Shown here: positions 20,075-26,828 of the stretch, one piece after another
Numbering within the stretch: position 1 is the first letter of the stretch
Layout of the letters: each line of letters starts with the position of its first letter
Source: Caldilineaceae bacterium
GTDB lineage: Bacteria > Chloroflexota > Anaerolineae > Caldilineales > Caldilineaceae
Direction: 5' to 3'
Assembly (NCBI GenBank): GCA_020634755.1
Contig: JACKBC010000067.1
Span: forward strand, 1-26,828
Length of the DNA stretch: 26,828 nucleotides
Position numbers and translations under genes: made by a program
The notes under the pieces: model-generated
What the model was told of the DNA's origin: nothing
What the model saw: the letters and a program-made list of their open reading frames with translations, nothing else
The model's database searches: none

Positions 20075-21111
20075 AGCTCCTCTGCAGAAGGTTCCTGTTG
20101 GGCCAACTGGGGCGATTGGATGCGCAGTTCCGGCGTGGCCAGCGCACTTTGCAGGCTGACCGAGCCATGCCGCATGTGCACCCAGAGTGCAATCAGCAGC
20201 GCTCCCAACAGCATGGCCGCAATACCAATGAGCCCCGCTTCGGGACCAAAGTCGCCGCCGGTGAGCAGGGGGGCGCCGCCTTGGCGGATGGCAATAAAGG
20301 TGGTCTGGTTGGCGGACGTACCGCTGACGGGGAAGCCAAAGACATTGCCCTGAAAGAAATTCCACGACATATGTAGTCCAATGGGAATGGCCAGCTCACC
20401 GGTCAAAATGTAGCCAAACCCCAGAAACAGGCCAGCCACAAAAATGTTGAACGTACTAATGGCGGTGGCATTGGGGTTGCCGGCGTGCAGCAGCCCAAAG
20501 ACAGCGGAAGAAAGCACAATGGCCACTGCGATTGAGCGTTTCGCCCCCCAAAAGCGGAAGCCTTCGGCCAGATTTTTCAGGTGATAGCCGCGGCTCCACA
20601 GCTCCTCATAGATGCCCACGCAGAAAAACAGAATGAGCGGGACGAAAATAGCTACACCAAATGAGGCGCCTGGTAGACCGCTTTGCAATGTGCCTTCAAT
20701 TTTGATCCAGCCCGCAGCCCACTCCGTGATAAAAATCAGCGTCATCAATAGCGCCCCCAACCCCAGGCCGAACCCAAAATCGAGCCACCAATTGGCGTTC
20801 AAGCGAAAACCAAAGTCGCGGAACCGGCGGCGATCTAACCAACGCCCGGCCAACCAAACTGTGGCCAGTGTGGCCAGCAAGGATGAAATGCCAAAGCCAG
20901 TGGAAGCCAGCGGCATTTGGGTCAGTTCAGCCGGGTTGCTGAGCAAGCTCACGGCTTCGTCCAGCGAGATGCCATTTTGCACCATCAGGAAGCCAATGGC
21001 GCCCAAGCCAATGACAAACTGGCCAAAGCCGTAGAGCAGCGTTTGCAACAGCAGGCGCCAGAAGGCATGCAGACGCTGGAATTGAGGATCCCAAAACAGT
21101 TTTTTGAACAT
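20071..21111 (-). CDS. CPBP family intramembrane glutamic metalloprotease-like protein
   Basis: A 346-residue polytopic membrane protein with the CPBP (Abi, CAAX protease and bacteriocin-processing) motifs. EELWSR at 169-174 matches EExxxR. FGLLHAGNP with H209 and N212 is motif 2, and HMSWNFF with H247 and N251 is motif 3. About eight membrane helices are visible. The N-terminal 100 residues are an extra region, and the C-terminal tail (from about residue 315) is polar with no domain seen. The start ATG overlaps the stop of the oxidoreductase by one base (TAATG). Members process prenylated proteins or bacteriocin-like peptides or have scaffolding roles; no candidate substrate gene is adjacent. 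Confidence 0.88.
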   Translation of the reverse strand: MFKKLFWDPQFQRLHAFWRLLLQTLLYGFGQFVIGLGAIGFLMVQNGISLDEAVSLLSNPAELTQMPLASTGFGISSLLATLATVWLAGRWLDRRRFRDFGFRLNANWWLDFGFGLGLGALLMTLIFITEWAAGWIKIEGTLQSGLPGASFGVAIFVPLILFFCVGIYEELWSRGYHLKNLAEGFRFWGAKRSIAVAIVLSSAVFGLLHAGNPNATAISTFNIFVAGLFLGFGYILTGELAIPIGLHMSWNFFQGNVFGFPVSGTSANQTTFIAIRQGGAPLLTGGDFGPEAGLIGIAAMLLGALLIALWVHMRHGSVSLQSALATPELRIQSPQLAQQEPSAEEL

Positions 21112-22211
21112 TATGTTGGATTCTGCCAGGATTGGTCGCCGGTTCCATTCATGTGATGATAGAATGGATCGTCCTTTGTAATAGAGCCACGCAATACGGG
21201 CTGCCCGGTAATGGCGGATTTGTAAAGGCTGGCCAAAAATTCAATGGTCCCGCGTACGCCTGCACCGCTGACCGCAGGGCGCTCATTGCGCGCCATACAG
21301 TCCAATATTTCAGCCAATTGACCACTATGAGAGGAGGCCAGATTGGCCGGCAGATCTTGCCATTGGGCCAGTTCATCGCTATGCGTCATGCCCGGGTGAA
21401 TTGAGTAGCGCCAATCGTCATTGGTGTAGCTGTAAAGATGCGTCAGTTCGACCGTGGCCTTCTGAAAGTCCATGCGCAGGTATGATTCTTCGCGCGGCGA
21501 CAATACGCTATTGGTAATATTGCCCATGGCGCCATTGGCAAAGCGCACCATGGCCATGGAGACATCCTCCACCTCGATGTCGCGTTCCAACGTGCCCATC
21601 ATGGCGCGCACTTCGCGCCATTCGCCAAAGAGCCATAAGAAAAAGTCCATGGCGTGGATGCCATGCCCCATCGTGCAGCCCCCCAGTTCAGTGGCCCACT
21701 TGCCGCGCCACGGCACAGCATAATAGGCCGGCGTGCGATACCAGACGGTGAGGCAATTGCCCACCAGAGGGTTGCCCAGCGCGCCCGTGTCGATCAGGCT
21801 TTTGAGGTGCTGACCACCGGAGCCAAAGCGCCATTGGAATACGCTGCTGCAATAGTTTCCGGTACGCTGTTCCGCCTCCTCTATGCGGTCCATTTCGGCC
21901 AATGAGGCACAGAGCGGCTTTTCGCAATAGACCCATGCGCCGGCTTCCAGCGCCGCCACAATGAGATCGCAATGGGTGCCGGGCGGCGTGCAGATGTGTA
22001 CCAGATTGGGCTGTTCTTTCTCCAGCATATGGCCCACATCGGTATATTTGGCGGGAATTTCGTGGGTTTCGCAGAAGGCATCGACGCGGTCGGCATCTAC
22101 ATCCATAGCGGCGGTCAAATCAACGCGCTCACCGGCAGCGCGCATGGCCCGCACATGCGAATTGGCAATGCCGCCCGTGCCAATAATAACGGTTCGTACT
22201 TGGTCAGACAT
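21111..22211 (-). CDS. Gfo/Idh/MocA family oxidoreductase
   Basis: A 366-residue NAD(P)-dependent oxidoreductase of the glucose-fructose oxidoreductase, inositol dehydrogenase and MocA family. GTGGIA at 11-16 begins the Rossmann fold. The conserved VYCEKPLC (EKP at 97-99) binds the nicotinamide. The C-terminal half is the family's alpha/beta substrate domain, beginning near residue 130. An open frame reaches 22283, but ATG 22211 begins at the family N-terminus (MSDQVRTVIIGTGG); the upstream part has no family character. It is the first gene of a compact operon with CPBP protease and histidine phosphatase. The sugar or inositol substrate cannot be told. Confidence 0.9.
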   Translation of the reverse strand: MSDQVRTVIIGTGGIANSHVRAMRAAGERVDLTAAMDVDADRVDAFCETHEIPAKYTDVGHMLEKEQPNLVHICTPPGTHCDLIVAALEAGAWVYCEKPLCASLAEMDRIEEAEQRTGNYCSSVFQWRFGSGGQHLKSLIDTGALGNPLVGNCLTVWYRTPAYYAVPWRGKWATELGGCTMGHGIHAMDFFLWLFGEWREVRAMMGTLERDIEVEDVSMAMVRFANGAMGNITNSVLSPREESYLRMDFQKATVELTHLYSYTNDDWRYSIHPGMTHSDELAQWQDLPANLASSHSGQLAEILDCMARNERPAVSGAGVRGTIEFLASLYKSAITGQPVLRGSITKDDPFYHHMNGTGDQSWQNPT

Positions 22212-22402
22212 GATTACTCGTTTCTGTGTAATTGGTGGTTTCGAAGTCACCGGCAAAAAGGACCAAATCCTCAGGATAGCCATCTCGGGGTTGGGTTGTG
22301 CTGCTCTCCCAATCCGTAGTGCGCCAGAACTTGCTTGGGTAGAATGTCATGTCGGAGCGAGGCGCAGAAACTTTGTATACATGGGGGGTTCATACGAATG
22401 GC

Positions 22403-23089
22403 CTAAATCTGTAGCAGCGGACCCAGCGCTTGATTGAGCCTTTGGTAGCCCGCGGCGTTGATGTGTAGTTCATCGCGCGCACAAGCTGTGTCTAACCAAC
22501 CCGCTGCATTTTGCAGCAGGTTGGCTGCATCAAAAATAGTTACGTCGGCGGCATGAAGCGCCACCAAGCCCTGATTGATCTGAATGACTGCGTTGCGCAC
22601 CTGCGTTGCTGCCTCAGGTTGACCGGCGCCCCAAAAGGACTTGGCGCCGGAAGTGGGCGCATTGCCCACGGGAAAGATGGTTGACAAAACCACGTGCGCT
22701 CCGGTCGCGCGCGCCTGTTCCACAATTTGGCGCAGCGTGGTGAGCGTTTCTTGAATAATTATCGCATGTTTTTGGGGCGCAAGCAATAGTTCTTTGCAAT
22801 CGTTGATGCCGGCCTGAACAACAACAAATTGTGGACAAAGGGGGGCCACATGGCTGGGGAGGCGCTGTAGCACCTGGCGCGACGTATCAAAGCCAACGCC
22901 GCGATTGAGGAAAATATGGGGACCAACGGTTTCTGGGGCGGGCCAGGCTTTGGCCCTAGAATCACCCAGAAAGAGGATAACGGGCGCGTGGCTTGGGCGC
23001 ATGCGCAATTGAATGCGGTCAATTTGCGTTTGGGCGGTTAGCAAGCCAACCTTGATGGTTCGCTTGAGACGTTCAATGGTTTCAAGCAT
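22403..23089 (-). CDS. SGNH/GDSL hydrolase family protein
   Basis: A 228-residue serine hydrolase. GDSR at 42-45 is block I with nucleophile Ser44. GVGFDTSRQVLQRL is the block II region with its glycine. GIND at 94-97 is block III, and D206 with H209 in DELHINAAGY is the block V dyad. The family acts on esters, including O-acetyl groups on polysaccharides and lipids. I start at ATG 23089, which overlaps the stop of the membrane protein by 8 bases; the Met at 23134 would overlap far more. No secretion signal is clear, the first 30 residues being helical and basic. It is probably co-transcribed with the membrane protein, suggesting envelope or glycan work. Confidence 0.85.
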   Translation of the reverse strand: MLETIERLKRTIKVGLLTAQTQIDRIQLRMRPSHAPVILFLGDSRAKAWPAPETVGPHIFLNRGVGFDTSRQVLQRLPSHVAPLCPQFVVVQAGINDCKELLLAPQKHAIIIQETLTTLRQIVEQARATGAHVVLSTIFPVGNAPTSGAKSFWGAGQPEAATQVRNAVIQINQGLVALHAADVTIFDAANLLQNAAGWLDTACARDELHINAAGYQRLNQALGPLLQI

Positions 23090-23756
23090 GAGTTGTTTCG
23101 CTGTCGATGTGGAAAGCGGTCGTTCGCATGGCATCTAGCCCCGCCATGACAAAATAGGCGGTCCAGCCCACAATGCCCAGTAGCTTGAGAATATCTTTGG
23201 CCAGATAGACCCAACGGGGATAATAAAATGGCAAGATTAAATAGGAGAGATCGAAGAAAGTGGCCACGGCCCAAAAGGCAAACGCCACGGCAAGCGGAAT
23301 AAAATTGGTGCGCCAGAGTGTGTTGCGAAAGGTGAAGAGATAATAAACCAAGATGGCGCCGTACAGCAGATAAGCGCGTCCTTCGCCTATGCCGAAGTAA
23401 CGGGGAAACACGTAGTCGTTTAGCTCGAATAGCTTGTCGAACATCAGCATGGATGTGACCAGCGTCGAATATAGAAAGAACTTGGCCTCTGAACTGTGTT
23501 GGGGGCGCAAAATGAGATAACAAAATGCGCAGATGGCCGCGCCGGCCGCCCATGTCAGTACGCCGAGGTAAAAAATGCCGCCCAGCAAAGGGCTAATTTG
23601 TGCCGCACTGGCGGGGTGTCGCAACTGGCTTTTAAGTGAATAGCCGCCCACCCAGCTGATCATGAGCATGATGCTGAGGAGGCCCAACGCCAGCGCATAA
23701 ACCAACCCAGTGGTTTTCCATTCTGTGCGTGGTGGGAACGTAAATTTGAGCGGCAT
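23082..23756 (-). CDS. Polytopic membrane protein of unknown function
   Basis: A 224-residue protein with about six hydrophobic helices: roughly 16-36, 54-78, 87-105, 124-142, 147-167 and 180-200. It is otherwise featureless to me and matches no family I can name. I start at ATG 23756 (MPLKFTFPPRTEW). The open frame reaches 23807, but that extension would run through the perfect terminator hairpin at 23781-23818. The SGNH hydrolase gene overlaps its 3' end by 8 bases, so the two are likely one operon. The C-terminus is soluble (HIDSETTHA). It may be a partner of the hydrolase, for example in presenting a lipid-linked substrate; this is inference. Confidence 0.65.
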   Translation of the reverse strand: MPLKFTFPPRTEWKTTGLVYALALGLLSIMLMISWVGGYSLKSQLRHPASAAQISPLLGGIFYLGVLTWAAGAAICAFCYLILRPQHSSEAKFFLYSTLVTSMLMFDKLFELNDYVFPRYFGIGEGRAYLLYGAILVYYLFTFRNTLWRTNFIPLAVAFAFWAVATFFDLSYLILPFYYPRWVYLAKDILKLLGIVGWTAYFVMAGLDAMRTTAFHIDSETTHA

Positions 23757-23780
23757 AATATATGTATCTGGGCTTTTCGC

Positions 23781-23818
23781 ACAAAAGGCAGATGGACATT
23801 GCGCCATCTGCCTTTTGT
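23781..23818 (-). terminator. Terminator of the flippase-like operon
   Basis: ACAAAAGGCAGATGG at 23781-23795 pairs perfectly with 23804-23818 around an 8-nt loop, a 15-bp stem. Both strands have T tracts after the stem (CTTTTGT), so it could work both ways. On the minus strand it lies 60 bases after the stop of the 23878-24888 gene and 25 bases before the start of the next one, which separates the two operons. Confidence 0.75.
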
Positions 23819-23877
23819 CTGTTTATACAAATATTTGGTTTATCTAGACAATTGTGCGAACTGTAAATATGCGACCA

Positions 23878-24888
23878 TTAGGCGGCAGGAATTTCAACTT
23901 TAGCCTGCTTCTTGCGGGGAGCGTGAACCCCATTTAGCAGAAAGAAGATGCCGCCAGGCAATACCAGCGCAATGACCAGCAGATGGGTGGTAATCCCCAA
24001 CAGTAGACCTTTTTCGGCTGCAACGCCAATGAGTGAAAGCAGATAGACAAATGCACCTTCATGAATGCCGGCGCCGTCTGGTGTTGGCAAGGGCAAGCGG
24101 CGCAAAATCAGCACAATAGGCACCAAAATGAAGAAATAAAAGGGCTCTACTTCGATCTGAAAAGCGCGCGCCAACAGATAGGTCCAAGCAATTGGGAAAA
24201 GATTTTCGACCATGCACCAGGCAAAAAAGAGGCCCAGTTCTTTCTTGTTGCGGCTATAACCTACATAGGATTCCGTAACGCTGTTGAGCACTTTGAGGAT
24301 CTTCTTGCCCAACGGCATTCGCTCCAAGCCAGCCAGTAATTTAAGCCCGCGGCTGGTTACCGTGGAGTTAAACGTGACGGCTAGAAGCACAATCGAAAGC
24401 ACAAAAAAGGCGGTTACGCCCCAGAAAAGGTTGTCAATGTCGGGGAAAAAGCGTTGTCCCAGCCAAAAGATGCTCAGGCTAATGCTGCCCATAACGAAAA
24501 GCATCAGCGCCATCATGCCCAGAATGCGCTCCATTACTACGCTGGAAATCACATCGCCGGATGCGTACCCTTCGCGGGCTATGGCATAGGCGCGCACGCC
24601 ATCTCCGCCCACGGTGGTAGGTAGAAAGAGCCCCAAAAAGGTAGAGGTGAGATACGTGGTGGTGGCCTTGTAGAGCGAAATCGTAATGCCTTTGACCCGC
24701 AGCAGAATATTCCACTTATAGGCCATGAGGATGCGGTCAGCAATGCCAATAACATACGCGATGACAATAAAAATAGGGTTGCTGTTAAGCAGTGCTGTCT
24801 TGAATTCCTCCGTATCCACGGTATAAAAAAGCAGCGCGAATAAAGAGACGCCCAACAGCATACGTAGCCAGAACGAATATTTTTTCAT
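23878..24888 (-). CDS. Flippase-like lysylphosphatidylglycerol synthase transmembrane domain protein
   Basis: A 336-residue integral membrane protein of the UPF0104 / LPG-synthase transmembrane family. The signature LPTTVGGDGVRA is at 89-100. The N-terminal RMLLGVSLFALLFYTVDTEEF, the LPLPTPDGAGIHEGAFVYLL region and about eight to nine hydrophobic helices fit the family. It lacks the soluble lysyl-transferase domain of MprF, so it is not expected to synthesise lysyl-PG. Stand-alone members are flippase-like and often occur with glycolipid or polysaccharide genes. The ATG at 24888 lies 6 bases after the acetyltransferase stop, so the two genes are in one transcript. The C-terminus is basic (HAPRKKQAKVEIPAA). 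Confidence 0.85.
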   Translation of the reverse strand: MKKYSFWLRMLLGVSLFALLFYTVDTEEFKTALLNSNPIFIVIAYVIGIADRILMAYKWNILLRVKGITISLYKATTTYLTSTFLGLFLPTTVGGDGVRAYAIAREGYASGDVISSVVMERILGMMALMLFVMGSISLSIFWLGQRFFPDIDNLFWGVTAFFVLSIVLLAVTFNSTVTSRGLKLLAGLERMPLGKKILKVLNSVTESYVGYSRNKKELGLFFAWCMVENLFPIAWTYLLARAFQIEVEPFYFFILVPIVLILRRLPLPTPDGAGIHEGAFVYLLSLIGVAAEKGLLLGITTHLLVIALVLPGGIFFLLNGVHAPRKKQAKVEIPAA

Positions 24889-24894
24889 AAATGG

Positions 24895-25518
24895 CTATAA
24901 ACTCTTGATCACTTTAGCCGGTACACCAACGGCAATCGAACGGGGCGGGATGTCTTTATTGACCACGGCGCCGGCGCCAATGACCGAATATTCGCCAATG
25001 GTGACGCCGGGCAGCACGGTTACATTCGCGCCCAGCCAGGCTCGCTTGCCAATAGTCACCTTCTTGAAGACGGTTTGCAGATTTTCATCATAATAATCGT
25101 GATCGGTGGTGGTGATCAGGCTGCCGGGACCAATCTGTACCTCTTCACCCACCTCAATGCCGCCATGGGCAAACAGTTTGGTATAGCTGTTAAATGCAGC
25201 GCGATCGCCAATGGTGATCCAGCCTTGGTTGCCGGCGCGCATATAAACACCATCCTGAAAGAGACAGTTTTGGCCGATTTTTACATTGTTGGCGTTTACG
25301 ATCTGCACCCAGCGCCCCACAATGGTGCCTGCGCCCACACAGCGCCGAATATAGCGATAGTGAAACGTTGTGAGCCCTACATGCAAAATGCGCAGCAATT
25401 CAAAAGGATTCTGCTTGAGCATTTTGGCAACGTAGTTCGTCTTGCGAATATGAACAATGCGCTCATGCGCTTGCTCCGCTTGTTCTGAATGGTTCAATTT
25501 TGAAACCGCTTGCGACAT
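24895..25518 (-). CDS. LbetaH (hexapeptide repeat) acetyltransferase
   Basis: A 207-residue acyltransferase with a left-handed beta-helix. Hexapeptide repeats run from about residue 65 to 200 (VGAGTIVGRWVQI, VKIGQNCLFQDG, EVGEEVQIGPGSLI, KVTIGKRAWLGANVTVLPGV, IGEYSVIGAGAVV). H140 in TTDHDYYDE is the catalytic histidine of the maltose/galactoside acetyltransferase type. The end, IPPRSIAVGVPAKVIKSL, is typical. I start at ATG 25518, preceded by GGAGAG; an upstream ATG at 25542 has no ribosome site. The helical N-terminus, residues 1-60, is longer than in the smallest members. It likely acetylates a sugar used in surface polysaccharide, consistent with the flippase-like gene next to it. Confidence 0.85.
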   Translation of the reverse strand: MSQAVSKLNHSEQAEQAHERIVHIRKTNYVAKMLKQNPFELLRILHVGLTTFHYRYIRRCVGAGTIVGRWVQIVNANNVKIGQNCLFQDGVYMRAGNQGWITIGDRAAFNSYTKLFAHGGIEVGEEVQIGPGSLITTTDHDYYDENLQTVFKKVTIGKRAWLGANVTVLPGVTIGEYSVIGAGAVVNKDIPPRSIAVGVPAKVIKSL

Positions 25519-25640
25519 GAAAACTCTCCATGATGAGATCAACAGATTCTATAGATTCGGACTTACACAGACGCTTCCCGCCTTACGCAGTACCAGAAAA
25601 GCGACTGATAAATCGAGCTGATAACAATGAAAAACCACAT

Positions 25641-25726
25641 TATACTCGGCGCTGAATGAGACCTGGCGTTTCAATGCGCCTCTTGCGCCAACAGAAAACG
25701 CCAGTTCTCACCTCAACCGCAGTATA
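25641..25726. repeat. 86-bp palindromic repeat, copy B
   Basis: The same length and ends (TATACT to AGTATA) as 9905-9990, identical at 68 of 86 positions without gaps. The 14-nt inner arm starting GAGACCTGGCG pairs with its partner at 13 of 14 positions, as in copy A. A C-G pair in A is T-A in B, a compensatory change. It lies between the acetyltransferase gene and the 133-bp miniature element, in a 416-base non-coding stretch that otherwise shows no gene; a promoter for the acetyltransferase operon is expected here but I could not place it. Confidence 0.8.
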
Positions 25727-25797
25727 GCGGCTAAAAACCTAGCCTTTAAGAGCACTTTTCACTGTGAGCAGCGGGTTTTTAATCTTATAAATGTTTA

Positions 25798-25930
25798 AAA
25801 AGCTATCTGAAAAGGTGGTTGAGACGTGTCACAGTCCGGGAAAGGGCCACGAAATTCTGGTCAAATCATCCGCAATCGACCCTTTCCCGGACTGTTTTTG
25901 GACCCAATTGTGACTTTTCAAACAGCTTCT
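25798..25930. mobile_element. 133-bp miniature element with nested inverted repeats
   Basis: Imperfect 17-bp terminal inverted repeats lie at 25798-25814 and 25914-25930, pairing at 13 of 17 positions. Inside, ACAGTCCGGGAAAGGG at 25831-25846 pairs perfectly with 25880-25895 around a 33-nt loop. The right end, 34 bases long, recurs at window position 1. No protein is encoded. The flanking 8 bases (AATGTTTA and AATGCTAC) share only five positions, so no clear target duplication remains. It ends 4 bases before the stop of the YdjM-like gene. Confidence 0.65.
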
Positions 25931-25934
25931 AATG

Positions 25935-26603
25935 CTACGCGTTCATGCGGCTTTGGCCGAGGCGCTGGCGATTGTGCCATTCACCCAGCAGAATAAACGG
26001 CGCGGTACATACGCATTCCCACGCAATGGCAATTATATTATGCATGCTAAAGATCCCGCCGAGAAACTCAGAAAATCCCGCTGTTGTGTTGGAAGTATGC
26101 TGAACCCCCATTAAAATTGGCGTGGGCGACAAAAAGCGCATATCAGTCAGCGGCCATAGCAGCGGAATGCCAAATGGGGCGCGGCCATCTGGCCCCATCA
26201 TATCCAGCAGGAGATGGGTGGAAAATGCCAAGAAGCTGATCATAAAAATTGCCAGGGCTGTTTCCTGCTGCCCAATCCGCCCATTGCGCCACTGCCATCC
26301 GTTGCGGGGCCATAGCCATGCCGCAAGCAAACTTAGCAAGATGCCGCTGCCCAGGCTGTGCGATATGCCGCCATGATAGAGAACTGGCTGCCCCTGCATC
26401 ATACCCGGGATCAGATCTAGATCGGGCGCCAGAGCCATAAGGACAGCCAGCACTGTGATCGGGCCTCGTTTGTAAAAGAACTGGCCAAACAGGGCGCCCA
26501 TCGATCCGGTCTGTGGTCGGGCTTGGGCCTGTGCATCATCCGCGCGATGGGTAAAGCTGGCAACTGCCAAGCCCGCCAAAGCGTGTCCAATCGGCGTAGC
26601 CAT
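25935..26603 (-). CDS. YdjM-type membrane-bound metal-dependent hydrolase
   Basis: A 222-residue membrane protein of the YdjM/DUF457 family, inner-membrane hydrolases of unknown substrate. TPIGHALAG with H7, APDLDLIPG with D61 and D63, YHGGISHSLG with H77 and H82, and STHLLLDMMGPDG with H130 and D134 are the conserved metal-binding residues. Four to five hydrophobic segments are present. Residues 20-35 form a short polar insertion (DDAQAQARPQTG) before the second part. The start ATG lies 3 bases after the stop of the upstream glycosyltransferase gene, indicating one operon. Its stop is 4 bases from the end of a miniature element, so the insertion just missed the coding region. Confidence 0.85.
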   Translation of the reverse strand: MATPIGHALAGLAVASFTHRADDAQAQARPQTGSMGALFGQFFYKRGPITVLAVLMALAPDLDLIPGMMQGQPVLYHGGISHSLGSGILLSLLAAWLWPRNGWQWRNGRIGQQETALAIFMISFLAFSTHLLLDMMGPDGRAPFGIPLLWPLTDMRFLSPTPILMGVQHTSNTTAGFSEFLGGIFSMHNIIAIAWECVCTAPFILLGEWHNRQRLGQSRMNA

Positions 26604-26606
26604 ACC

Positions 26607-26828
26607 CTAATCGCTACCTATGGCCGGGTTTCCCTGCAATGTCCACGTGCGACGCGCTTCGCGAAAGGACTGAATGGTCTGACCAAAAATGACTTCATGT
26701 TTTTTGGCGCAATTTTCAATAAAATATTCTTCAACGCACTCGAGCGCGTGTTCTTTCATCCCCTTGCGCAAATTGGGGTTTTCAATAAGCGTGCGCACGC
26801 GATCGGTAAATGTCTCCAACTCATTGAG
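26607..26828 (-). CDS. Probable glycosyltransferase, C-terminal fragment (5' end outside window)
   Basis: The frame stays open to the window edge and encodes at least 73 residues, ending in a TAG stop at 26607. The pattern LNELETFTDRVRTLIENPNLRKGMKEHALECVEEYFIENCAKKHEVIF resembles the last helices of a GT4 / GT-B glycosyltransferase, after the donor-binding domain. The body of the protein, including the catalytic Glu motif, lies beyond the window, so family and specificity are not provable. It overlaps nothing and leads straight into the YdjM-like gene, 3 bases after its stop. It could also be another GT-B-like protein. Confidence 0.6.
   Translation of the reverse strand, partial: LNELETFTDRVRTLIENPNLRKGMKEHALECVEEYFIENCAKKHEVIFGQTIQSFREARRTWTLQGNPAIGSD

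Noticed and set aside
22212..22402. Small frames between the oxidoreductase and the SGNH hydrolase
   Set aside because: None has a ribosome site or family pattern; the stretch probably holds the oxidoreductase promoter, which I could not place.

Overview
The window looks like a chromosomal segment of a Chloroflexota bacterium, probably Anaerolineae or Caldilineae-like. This is an inference. The base composition is moderately GC-rich, many genes stand alone or in very short operons, and gaps hold 8-nt-period repeat arrays and hairpin repeats. The gene mix (LysM plus lamin-tail protein, CPBP protease, RraA-like protein, flippase-like membrane protein) also fits. No plasmid or phage hallmark and no RNA gene was found.

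Left third (1-8127, all +): a CE4-type polysaccharide deacetylase, a DegT-family sugar aminotransferase, a serine acetyltransferase and cysteine synthase pair (cysE then cysK), an alpha/beta hydrolase, and a large molybdenum-hydroxylase subunit without its usual FAD and Fe-S partners. Nearly every gap here carries a repeat: inverted arrays of 8-nt units, a 50-bp repeat in two opposite copies, and a cloverleaf-shaped repeat.

Middle (8128-19477): a BrnT/BrnA-type toxin-antitoxin pair on the minus strand, diverging from an RraA-like aldolase-family gene. A class IV aminotransferase, a zinc-ribbon membrane protein and a LysM plus lamin-tail protein follow. Next come an Arg-rich protein, asparaginyl-tRNA synthetase, a 5'-truncated HigB toxin remnant with an intact HigA antitoxin, a WecA/MraY-type phosphosugar transferase, tsaD and typA. 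A 65-bp element with 10-bp terminal inverted repeats and perfect 8-bp target duplications sits at 12567-12647.

Right third (19478-26828, all -): two compact operons and an envelope cluster. Gfo/Idh/MocA oxidoreductase, CPBP protease and histidine phosphatase overlap by 1 and 4 nt. A polytopic membrane protein and an SGNH hydrolase overlap by 8 nt. An LbetaH acetyltransferase lies 6 nt before a flippase-like membrane protein. The window ends with a YdjM-type membrane hydrolase and the C-terminus of a probable glycosyltransferase.

I did not see a wholly new multi-gene defence or biosynthetic system. The most unusual content is non-coding: at least six families of short structured repeats, among them an 86-bp element in two copies that keeps its stem through a compensatory base change, and the 65-bp IS66-like miniature element. 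Translation and tRNA modification (asnS, tsaD, typA), cysteine synthesis and envelope glycan functions make up the recognisable gene content.
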